The notes under the pieces were generated by a model. The model saw only the letters and a list, made by a program, of their open reading frames with translations. It was not told the origin of the DNA and did no database searches. This document shows, piece by piece, positions 57,118 through 64,000 of a stretch of 64,000 nucleotides of DNA (its first letter is position 1; each line of letters begins with the position of its first letter). Source of the stretch: Cellulomonas cellasea (GTDB taxonomy: Bacteria; Actinomycetota; Actinomycetes; Actinomycetales; Cellulomonadaceae); the NCBI RefSeq assembly GCF_006538745.1, contig NZ_BJLR01000009.1:326198-390197 (forward strand). The letters are read 5' to 3'. The translations under genes and the position numbers were made by a program.

Positions 57118-60100
57118 TCAGGCCGGCGTCGCGTCGTCCCGCGTCGCGGCGTCCGCGGCCGCGCGCTCGACCGACCCCACGAGGTGGTCCAGCACGTCCC
57201 CGGGTGTCGCGAGCCACGCGGGCAGCCACACGCGCTCGACCGCGGGCCAGCGCAGCATCCGCGAGAGCACCTCGGTCGGCAGCCCGTCGCGGTCCCCGAC
57301 GGTGCGCCGCGCGGCCCAGCCCGGCCCGTCGAGCAGCACCGCGACGAGCGGGCGCTCCGGGGCCGCGGCGTCGGCCAGCGCGAGGTCGACCCGGAAGTCG
57401 GAGAGCCCGACGTCGGTGCGGACCGCGAGCCCGCGCTCGCGCAGCGCCTCGGCGACCTGCTCGCGGTGCCGGTCGACGGCCGACGAGCGCCGCGCGGGGA
57501 CCGTCGTCGCGCGCGACCGGCTCGCCGCGAGGTCGAGGTAGGCGCGCAGGTGCTTGATGCCGACGCTCTGGGTCTCCTCGGCGCGCAGCTGCTCGGGGTC
57601 GAACGAGGAGAACACGACGACCTGGCGCCGGGCCCGGGTCACGGCGACGTTGAGCCGGCGCTCGCCGCCGTCGCGGTTGAGCGGTCCGAAGTTGAGCGGG
57701 AGGTAGCCGCGCTCGTTCACGGAGAACGCGGTCGAGAACAGGATCGTGTCGCGCTCGTCGCCCTGGACGTTCTCGAGGTTCTTGACGAACAGGCCCTCGT
57801 CGGAGCCGCCCGGGGACCCGCTGCGCTCGAGCGCGTCGGCGAGCCGCTCGTCGCCCGAGTCGCGCAGCAGGGCCTCGATGAGTGCGCGCTGCGGGGCGTT
57901 GAACGTGACGACCCCGATCGACGGCAGGCCGTCCGGCGCGGCGTCGAACCGGCGGCGGATCTCGTCGACCACGGCCTGGGCCTCGACCGGGTTGGTGCGG
58001 AGCAGCCCTGCGGTGCTCTGCCCGGGCCCGCCCCGGCGGGCGGTCCGGTGGAACGTCCCGTCGACCCGCACGAGGCTCACGCCGTAGCCGCCCGGGCCGG
58101 GGTCGGCGGCGCCCGACGTCGGTGCGGGGAACGAGCTGAGCCGGTCCTCGTAGTACTGGTGGTTGCTGAACGCGATGAGCGACTCGTCCTGGCTGCGGTA
58201 GTGCCACGACAGCCACCGCCGCGGCACGCGCGCCTGCACGCACTCGGACAGGATGCTCTCCTCGTCCTCGACGGCGAGCGCGCCCGTGAGCACGCCCTCG
58301 AGCAGCCCGTCCGCGAGGCCCGCGTCCGCGGCGCCCTCCGCGGGCTCCTCGTCGCCCCCGCCCGTGACCTCGGCGAACGAGGTGGGCGGCATCTGCTTGG
58401 AGTCCCCGACCACGACGACCGAGCGCGCGCGGCCCATCGCCCCGACGGCGTCGGCCACGCGGATCTGGGACGCCTCGTCGAACACCACGAGGTCGAACAG
58501 GCCCGCGCGCGCCGGGAAGAACCGCGCGAGCGAGTCCGGGCTGACGAGCACGCACGGCATGACCTGCGTGATGAGCTCCCCGTACGTCGCCATGAGCCCG
58601 CGCACGCCGAGCCCGCCGCGCTGCCGGGCGAGCTCGCGCACGAGCCCGCCGACGTCCCCCTGCGCCGACGACGCGTCGAACGGCCGCGCCGCGGTCACGT
58701 CGCGCGGGAGCGCGGTGCGCTGGTGGTCGCGCACCGCGGCGGCCGACGACAGGAAGCGCCCGATCGCGCGGCCGTGCGCGACGGGGTCGAAGCCGTCGAG
58801 CCCGGTCGCGGTGCGGCGCTCACGCGCGGACGCGATCGCGAGCCCGCGGTCGAGCGCGCGCACGGCGTCGGGTGCCGCGACGGCCCCGACGAGCAGGAGC
58901 TCGCGCGCGGACGTGAGCCGGGCCCGGCGCAGGGGCTCGAGCGCCCCGACGAACGCGACCCAGCGCTCGAGCGGGAGCGGGTCGATCCCCGGTCCGACGG
59001 CCGGGCGCGCCACCGGGAGCGGGCCGTCCGGGTCGTCGTCCCCCGCGGCGCCGGACCCCCACGCGGCGGCCGACGTCCAGTCGTCGTCGAACCCCGCGCC
59101 CGCACCCCCGACGCGCTCCGCCGCCGTCGCCGTCCAGCGCGCGACGAACCCGTCCGGCGTCGACCACCGCGCGACCTGCCGCGTCGTCGCCTGCACGGTC
59201 GCCGCGAGCGCCGTCGTCGTCCGCGAGAGCCGCTCGAGCACCGCGACGTCGGCCGGCAGCAACGGGAGGCGCGCGACGTCGTCGACGAACGCCCGCAGCC
59301 CGCGCACGAACGGGTCCGCCGTCGGGTCGCCACCGTCGGGATCGACGGCCTCGCCGGCCCACGTGAGCCACGCGACCTGGCTCTGCACCGCCTCGAGCGC
59401 CTCGGGCAGCAGCGGGTTCCAGCCCGCCGGGAGCGTCACGCCGGCGAGCCCCTGCACGCGGAACGCGAGCGTCTGGACGGCGGTGTGCACGCGCGCGAGC
59501 GAGGCGGTCACCGGGAGCACCTGCCCGGCCTTGAGCGTCGTCCCGGGCTGCAGGCCGGGCTGGAGCTCCGCGGCGACCGCGAGGAGCCGCCCGCGCCGGC
59601 CCCACCACCCCGACGACGCGGCGGCCTGCGCCCGGCGGGCGAGGTCGGTGAGCGGCAGGTCGAGCACGGCGGGGACGGCGAGCGCGAGCCCGGGGTGCTC
59701 CGCGGCGGCCGTCGCCGGGAACGCGGCGATCTCCTCGACGAGCCGCGCGGCGGTCGTGCGCCAGCGCTCGGTGCGGGTCTCGTCGAGCGTCTCGACCCGG
59801 ACCGGCGGGGCGGCACCGAGGTCGGCGAGCACCTCGAGGTCCTCGTGCGTGCGTGCGGCGGCGAGCACCGTCGCGGACGTGCCGCTCAGGGCCCGCGCGG
59901 GGGCGAGCGCCGCGTCGACGTCGGCGACGGCGCGGCCCACGGCGGCCACGTCGATGCGCTGCGGGTCGGTCAGCCCGACGAAGCCCCACGGGTGGTCGGG
60001 GCGCGGGCGCGCCGGGTCGGCGGTGTCGGGCAGCAGCTCGAGCGCGCGGCGCAGGGCCGGCACCTCGGGGGCGCCGGTCGTGACGAGCTCGACGGGGACG

Positions 60101-62709
60101 GGGAGCACCTCGGTCGTCCCGACGCCGGTCGTCCCCGCGGTGGGCCGGCGCCGGCCCGCGCCGTCGGTCAGCGCGAGGAGGCTCGTGCGGGCGGAGTAGA
60201 ACGACAGCCCGGCGCCGTTGGGCTCGTGCAGGCGCTCGGCGTAGCGGGCGAGGGCCCGGCGCGCGGCGCGCAGGGTCTCGTGCTCGGCGGCGAGCCCCTC
60301 GTCGTCGACCTCGACGGTGTGCTCGAGCGCGGTGCGGACCTGCGCGCGGACCGCGGACGGCTTGCTGCCCTTGTCGTGCAGGTCGAGCGAGAACGGACCC
60401 ATGCCGACGTCGTCGAGCCGGGCGCGGACCACGTCGAGGGCCGCCCGCTTCTCGGCGACGAACAGCACCCGGCGCCCCTCGGCGACGGCCCGGGTCAGCA
60501 GGTTGGTGATGGTCTGGGACTTCCCGGTGCCGGGCGGCCCCTCGAGCACGAACGTCCGGCCGGCGACCGCGTGCGCGACGGCGTCGAGCTGCGAGGCGTC
60601 CGCGGGCACCGGGCACGCCGCGGCGAGCTCGTCGAGGTCGACGGCGCCCGGCTCGGGGACCGGGTCGGCGAACACGGCGGTCGGGGTCTCGACGAGGTGC
60701 CGGACGAGCGGGTTCTGCGTCAGCACGTCCCAGTGCTCGTCGAGGTCCTTCCACAGCCGGAACTTCGCGAACTGGAGGATCGCGAGGTCCGCGGTCTCCT
60801 CGACGCGGTAGCCGAGGCCCTCGGTCGCGAGCGCCGTGCGCAGCGCGAGCAGCGCGGCGTCGACGTCGATCCCCGCGCCGTCGAGCGCCGGCTCCGCGAG
60901 GCCCGGGACCGTGAGCCCGTGCACCTGGCGGAGCTTCTCGAGCAGGCAGTAGTTGGGCGTGCTCGCACCCGTCTCGTCGAGCTCGAGCCGGTACGCCTGC
61001 TCGCGCGAGCGCGTCACGAGCCGCACCGGCGTGAGCACGAGCGGCGACCGCAGCTCCCGGCCGTCGAGCGTCCACACCAGGGAGCCCGACGCGAGGTACA
61101 GGTTGTTGGCGCCGGTCTCCTCGACGACCGTGCGCGCCTTGTACGCGAGCCCCCGCAGCCGCGTCGCGTACCCGGCGGCGGGCAGGTCCGTGTAGAGCGC
61201 CTGGCGCCGGGCGAACAGCTCCGCGCGCTGCTCGGCCGGCAGCTCGCGGCCCGCGGTGACGCCGCGCGCGACCTCGACCTCGTCGAGCTGGTCGGCGGGC
61301 AGCAGGTGCACGGCGCGGCCGTCGTGCAGCGCGTCCTCGACCGACCCCAGCCCACCGGCCGGCACCGCGAGCGGTATCCCCGACCGGGGCGTGAAGTGGA
61401 TCAGGCGGTTGCGCAGCGACAGGTCGAGCAGGGAGTTCTTCCACTGCGCGACGCGCGGCGGCACGGGCGCCCGGCCGAGCGTCCCCGCGGCGGCGGGGCG
61501 GACGTCGGCGTCGACCGCGACGGGCTGCGGCACGGTCGTGCGGTCCTCGCCCGGCCGGTACTCGGTGATCGTCACGGTCCCGTCCGCGGCGCGCGTGTGC
61601 GCGGGCAGCGGCAGGACGCCCGCGCGCCGGGCCCGCCACACGTCGACGACACCGAGCACGCGCGCGAGGTCGCCGGTGAGCCAGCGCGTGTACGCGGCGT
61701 CGTGCGCCTGGGCGGCCGTCACCGGGCCCGAACGGGCGGCTCCGGTCGCGCCCTCACCCGTGCCCCGGGCGGTGACGAGCGTCGTCTCGACGAGCCGGAC
61801 GAGCCCCAGGTCGACGAGGTTGACGACCGCCGCGACGTCCGGCACCTCGCGCTGTGCGATCGCCGCGAGCGCCGCCTCCTCGCGCCAGTACCCCAGGAAC
61901 GCGTGACCCTCGACGAGCCACAGCAGCGGCCGCACCCCGACGTGCTCGAGCGCCGCCGCCATCGTCACGACCGTGTCGAGGCAGGTCCCGACGCGTCCGT
62001 CGAGCACCTCCTCAGGCGTGCGGACCTTCTGCCCGACGTCCGACCAGGACGCGGGCGGCTCGCTGTACCGGATGCCGCGCGCCGTCATCGCGTCGAGCAC
62101 CGTGGCGACGGTCGCGTCGACCCGCTCGGGACCCTGCTGGTAGCCCGCCGTCGAGGCGTCGCCCGTCCGCTCGGCGAGCAGCACGCACGCCTCGTCGACG
62201 AGCGCGCCGACCGCCGGGTGGTTCGGCATGACGAACGCGGCCAGCAGCTCCATGGCCAGCACGGGCGGGACCGCGAGCCACTGCCGCGGCGCCAGCAGGT
62301 CGACGTGCACGGTCCGCTCCGCGAGCAGGTCGCCCTCGCCGAGCACCTGCACGACGACCTGCGCGGGCCGCTGCTCCTCGATCTGCAGGACCGCCGCCGG
62401 GTCGAGCCGCAGGTCCACGTCGGTCAGGACGGTCTGCGCGTCGGTCTCGAGGTCGACGAGCTGCTCCCACGGCGTGCCGACGCGGCCCTCGACGTCGCGT
62501 ACCTCGACCTGCACGACCGCGCCCCGGACCGCAGGGCCCGTGTGGTGCACCGCGATGCGGCTCACCACGGGGAGCCGGTTGTGCGCCATCGGGTACGAGA
62601 GCACGGGCGCGGCGTCGACCTCGACCGTCGTGGCCGCGCGGCGCACGGTGTCGGCCGGACGGCTGGTCGAGGTGGCGGGCGGGGTGCTCGGGGAGCTCTC
62701 GTCAGGCAT
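57118..62709 (-). CDS. DUF4011-type helicase-nuclease protein with transglutaminase-like N-terminus (defence candidate)
   Basis: The 1863-residue protein starts at ATG 62709. Order of parts: a beta-rich N-terminus; a transglutaminase-like segment with Cys243 (RVGTCLDTVVTM) and His269 (LVEGHAFLGYW); DUF4011 from about 420 (QWKNSLLDLSLRNRLIHFTP); superfamily 1 helicase with Walker A GPPGTGKS (724-731), Walker B VVFDEASQI (about 1404), GDSKQMPPTSF, WHYRSQDESLIAFSNHQYYE, VQGDERDTILFS and LNVAVTRARRQVVVFSS (about 1690). The last 110 residues resemble a Vsr/DUF559-type endonuclease (VGLSDFRVDLALA, then VAVLLDG). Proteins of this build are reported antiviral candidates. It stands alone; a hairpin lies 175 bases upstream. 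Confidence 0.88.
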   Translation of the reverse strand: MPDESSPSTPPATSTSRPADTVRRAATTVEVDAAPVLSYPMAHNRLPVVSRIAVHHTGPAVRGAVVQVEVRDVEGRVGTPWEQLVDLETDAQTVLTDVDLRLDPAAVLQIEEQRPAQVVVQVLGEGDLLAERTVHVDLLAPRQWLAVPPVLAMELLAAFVMPNHPAVGALVDEACVLLAERTGDASTAGYQQGPERVDATVATVLDAMTARGIRYSEPPASWSDVGQKVRTPEEVLDGRVGTCLDTVVTMAAALEHVGVRPLLWLVEGHAFLGYWREEAALAAIAQREVPDVAAVVNLVDLGLVRLVETTLVTARGTGEGATGAARSGPVTAAQAHDAAYTRWLTGDLARVLGVVDVWRARRAGVLPLPAHTRAADGTVTITEYRPGEDRTTVPQPVAVDADVRPAAAGTLGRAPVPPRVAQWKNSLLDLSLRNRLIHFTPRSGIPLAVPAGGLGSVEDALHDGRAVHLLPADQLDEVEVARGVTAGRELPAEQRAELFARRQALYTDLPAAGYATRLRGLAYKARTVVEETGANNLYLASGSLVWTLDGRELRSPLVLTPVRLVTRSREQAYRLELDETGASTPNYCLLEKLRQVHGLTVPGLAEPALDGAGIDVDAALLALRTALATEGLGYRVEETADLAILQFAKFRLWKDLDEHWDVLTQNPLVRHLVETPTAVFADPVPEPGAVDLDELAAACPVPADASQLDAVAHAVAGRTFVLEGPPGTGKSQTITNLLTRAVAEGRRVLFVAEKRAALDVVRARLDDVGMGPFSLDLHDKGSKPSAVRAQVRTALEHTVEVDDEGLAAEHETLRAARRALARYAERLHEPNGAGLSFYSARTSLLALTDGAGRRRPTAGTTGVGTTEVLPVPVELVTTGAPEVPALRRALELLPDTADPARPRPDHPWGFVGLTDPQRIDVAAVGRAVADVDAALAPARALSGTSATVLAAARTHEDLEVLADLGAAPPVRVETLDETRTERWRTTAARLVEEIAAFPATAAAEHPGLALAVPAVLDLPLTDLARRAQAAASSGWWGRRGRLLAVAAELQPGLQPGTTLKAGQVLPVTASLARVHTAVQTLAFRVQGLAGVTLPAGWNPLLPEALEAVQSQVAWLTWAGEAVDPDGGDPTADPFVRGLRAFVDDVARLPLLPADVAVLERLSRTTTALAATVQATTRQVARWSTPDGFVARWTATAAERVGGAGAGFDDDWTSAAAWGSGAAGDDDPDGPLPVARPAVGPGIDPLPLERWVAFVGALEPLRRARLTSARELLLVGAVAAPDAVRALDRGLAIASARERRTATGLDGFDPVAHGRAIGRFLSSAAAVRDHQRTALPRDVTAARPFDASSAQGDVGGLVRELARQRGGLGVRGLMATYGELITQVMPCVLVSPDSLARFFPARAGLFDLVVFDEASQIRVADAVGAMGRARSVVVVGDSKQMPPTSFAEVTGGGDEEPAEGAADAGLADGLLEGVLTGALAVEDEESILSECVQARVPRRWLSWHYRSQDESLIAFSNHQYYEDRLSSFPAPTSGAADPGPGGYGVSLVRVDGTFHRTARRGGPGQSTAGLLRTNPVEAQAVVDEIRRRFDAAPDGLPSIGVVTFNAPQRALIEALLRDSGDERLADALERSGSPGGSDEGLFVKNLENVQGDERDTILFSTAFSVNERGYLPLNFGPLNRDGGERRLNVAVTRARRQVVVFSSFDPEQLRAEETQSVGIKHLRAYLDLAASRSRATTVPARRSSAVDRHREQVAEALRERGLAVRTDVGLSDFRVDLALADAAAPERPLVAVLLDGPGWAARRTVGDRDGLPTEVLSRMLRWPAVERVWLPAWLATPGDVLDHLVGSVERAAADAATRDDATPA

Positions 62710-63172
62710 CGAGTGCGAGGCTAGCCCGGCGGGCCGACGGCGGCGCAGGCCCGCGCCGGTGGGTCGGCGCGGGCGGGTCTGGGCGGGCGATCGGCGGCGG
62801 TGGTCCCGCGGCGTGGTGGGCCTGGGCGAGCGGCTCGCACGGCGCGACCGGGTCGTGCGGCCACCGGCCGGGTCCGGGCATGGAGAAGACCCGTTGCGCA
62901 GGGGGCAGGCAACGGGCCTTCTGGTTGAAACATTAACCTACTACCGCGCGTCGCGGGCACTTTTCGCCGGGTGATCTGGTCCTGGTTCGGCGCGGCCACG
63001 GGTCACGGCGGGCACGACCGGCGACGCGGGGGCCCCGGGCGTCGCGTCCCGCCGCACGGTCCAGCGCCCCGCCCGCACCCGGCCTGCGCCTTTGCCCGGC
63101 GGCGCGTCGGGCCCTACGGTCGTGCCAGCCGCGGGGGGCCTGCGGCACATGCCACGACGACGAGGTACGAGC
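62710..63172. other. 463-base spacer with AT-rich patch and hairpin
   Basis: This is the longest gene-free stretch in the window. It holds the upstream region of the DUF4011 gene (minus), a hairpin at 62884-62922, and an unusually AT-rich patch at about 62925-62945 (GGTTGAAACATTAACCTACT). A Gly/Arg-coding-looking frame at 62980-63120 is probably chance. Promoters for both the leftward helicase gene and the rightward secreted-protein gene must lie here; AT-rich patches often mark them. Confidence 0.6.
62884..62922. terminator. hairpin in the leader region of the DUF4011 gene
   Basis: AGAAGACCCGTTGC (62884-62897) pairs with GCAACGGGCCTTCT (62909-62922) with one mismatch and an 11-base loop. 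On the minus strand it ends in TCTTCTCC, like a weak intrinsic terminator, and would lie between a promoter in the AT-rich patch and the DUF4011 start. It may be an attenuator or simply an old terminator. Confidence 0.6.
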
Positions 63173-63487
63173 ATGCACAGCAGACGCACGATCACGACCC
63201 TGACCCTCTCCGCCGCGCTGGCGCTCGGCGGGCTCACCGCCGCGACACCCGCGCAGGCGTACGACTACCTGCACGACGGGGTCCGCATCCGCAGCGAGCC
63301 CTACACGTACGCGGGCGTCGTCGGCGCCGGGTACCCCGGGCAGGGCGCCGAACGCCTCGGGCTCAGGCAGGGCAGCACCTACTCCTACAGCAACCAGTGG
63401 GGCACCGGGACGTCGTCGCTCTGGGCGAGGAACCGCAACCTCGTCACGGGCGCGGTCGGGTGGAGCGGGTCGTTCCTGATCTCGTGA
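63173..63487 (+). CDS. small secreted SH3-like protein
   Basis: From ATG 63173, behind GAGGT, the product has 104 residues. A clear signal peptide (MHSRRTITTLTLSAALALGG, then LTAATPAQA) ends before YDYLHDGVRIRSEPYTYAGV. The mature 70 residues look like a bacterial SH3 domain, with a GVRIRS-x-P-x-x-x-A-x-V-V-G start and ERLG, rich in Tyr, Ser and Trp; SH3b domains bind cell-wall peptides. Its stop overlaps the next gene's GTG by four bases (GTGA), so the two are translationally coupled. Confidence 0.88.
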   Translation: MHSRRTITTLTLSAALALGGLTAATPAQAYDYLHDGVRIRSEPYTYAGVVGAGYPGQGAERLGLRQGSTYSYSNQWGTGTSSLWARNRNLVTGAVGWSGSFLIS

Positions 63488-64000
63488 ACCGCGCGACGGC
63501 GGCGCCCGGGAGCACCCGTCGCCGTGCCGTGGTGGCTGCGGCGCTCGCCGCGCTGCTCGTCGCCGGGGCGTCGGGGTGCACCGCGGGCCCCGGCGACGGC
63601 GACACCGGCTCACCGGGTCAGGGCACGGGCGGCCGGGCGACCGGCGCGGTGCCGACCCCGGCACCCGACGGGCCGCCCGACGCGGACCCGTCGGGCAACC
63701 TGCGCCTGCTCGCCGAGCACGGCCCGCCGCCGCTCGACGCGTGGGGCTGGACCGCGCCCGAGGCCGACACGGTCGCGCGCACGGTCGAGGAGCTGACCGC
63801 GCGGTGCATGGCCGAGCGCGGCTTCGCGTACGAGCGCTCCGGCGGCACGGGTGCGGCCGACGGCGAGGGCGACGCCGACGGCACGCTCGGCGAGCCCGTG
63901 ACCCACTGGGGCGGCTTCCTCGGTCTCGTGAGCGAGACGCGCGCGCGGACGACGGGCTACCAGGTGCTCGACGTCGAGGCGCGGCTCGCCGAGCGCGCCC
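63484..64000 (+). CDS. lipoprotein, partial at right edge
   Basis: The frame opens at GTG 63484, overlapping the preceding stop, and runs past the window end with 172 codons visible. It begins with Arg-rich residues, then a hydrophobic helix VVAAALAALLVAGASGC with a lipobox ending in Cys, followed by a Gly/Pro/Asp-rich linker. The folded part includes GWTAPEADTVARTVEELTAR and CMAERGFAYERSG, a pattern seen in many actinobacterial exported proteins of unknown function. It is coupled with the SH3-like secreted protein, so both may act at the cell wall. The C-terminus is outside the window. Confidence 0.8.
   Translation, partial: MNRATAAPGSTRRRAVVAAALAALLVAGASGCTAGPGDGDTGSPGQGTGGRATGAVPTPAPDGPPDADPSGNLRLLAEHGPPPLDAWGWTAPEADTVARTVEELTARCMAERGFAYERSGGTGAADGEGDADGTLGEPVTHWGGFLGLVSETRARTTGYQVLDVEARLAERA

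Noticed and set aside
57037..62724. A 1895-codon open frame on the plus strand, opposite the DUF4011 gene
   Set aside because: It mirrors the real gene; its product is Arg/Gly/Glu-rich with no recognisable domain, a normal artefact of high GC on the antisense strand.

Overview
The window is about 74-75% GC with dense, short-spaced genes, many GTG starts and GTGA/ATGA stop-start overlaps. Together with LAxTG-type surface proteins, a CGNR zinc-finger regulator, an ECF41 sigma factor, an actinobacterial ArsM and a GH43 xylosidase-like enzyme, this points to a chromosomal segment of a high-GC actinobacterium. Cellulomonadaceae (Cellulomonas or a relative) is my best guess; it comes from gene style, not from a marker gene. 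I see no rRNA, tRNA, CRISPR array, intact insertion sequence or prophage.

Layout. Bases 1-2.2 kb hold a partial gene, a lipoprotein and a decayed patch: a one-base frameshift gene, then two head-to-head gene remnants, one a SUKH (SMI1/KNR4) fragment. 2.2-7.1 kb carries a GNAT gene, an orphan amidase-like protein with an eCIS-cargo-style leader, and the copper operon csoR-copZ-copA with its operator. 7.1-11.4 kb has an alpha/beta hydrolase divergent from a CGNR regulator, then two convergent GGDEF proteins. 11.4-13.0 kb contains a broken serine recombinase, an RsbW-like ATPase and an ownerless TetR-type palindrome. 13.0-20.7 kb holds an esterase/MarR pair, a hydrolase, a four-gene ABC/regulator operon headed by a large nested palindrome, a PfpI protein, a CPBP protease and an AlkD-like protein.

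20.8-31.1 kb: a sortase-anchored surface protein, a DUF1330 protein, an XRE regulator, a PfpI-MarR operon with twin operators, an ECF41 sigma factor convergent with a carboxymuconolactone decarboxylase (CMD) gene, a giant flippase-like membrane protein and a Tat-lipoprotein Rieske protein. 31.2-43 kb: a C-terminally deleted UMF1-type transporter, a second MFS transporter, a P-loop protein, LtrA with an AraC regulator, an AraC-GyrI fusion, GH43, an ATP-grasp enzyme and a flavoprotein oxidoreductase. 43-55.5 kb: GNAT proteins, a GMC oxidoreductase, a SpoIIE-type phosphatase, arsR/arsM, a MarR/azoreductase pair, an AI-2E-type permease and a TrpB2 enzyme. 55.5-64 kb: an unusual nucleotidyltransferase-like/methyltransferase fusion, a 1863-residue DUF4011-helicase-nuclease protein (antiviral candidate), and a small secreted protein followed by a lipoprotein cut by the window edge.

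The coherent functional themes are metal and metalloid resistance (copper, arsenic), redox and electrophile stress (MarR/azoreductase, PfpI/MarR, ECF41 with CMD and a flavoprotein), and many regulator/target pairs that keep visible palindromic operators. Two nearly identical ECF41-type promoters, one before the CMD gene and one before a flavoprotein gene 15 kb away, suggest a small regulon. The strongest defence candidate is the large helicase-nuclease protein at the right end.
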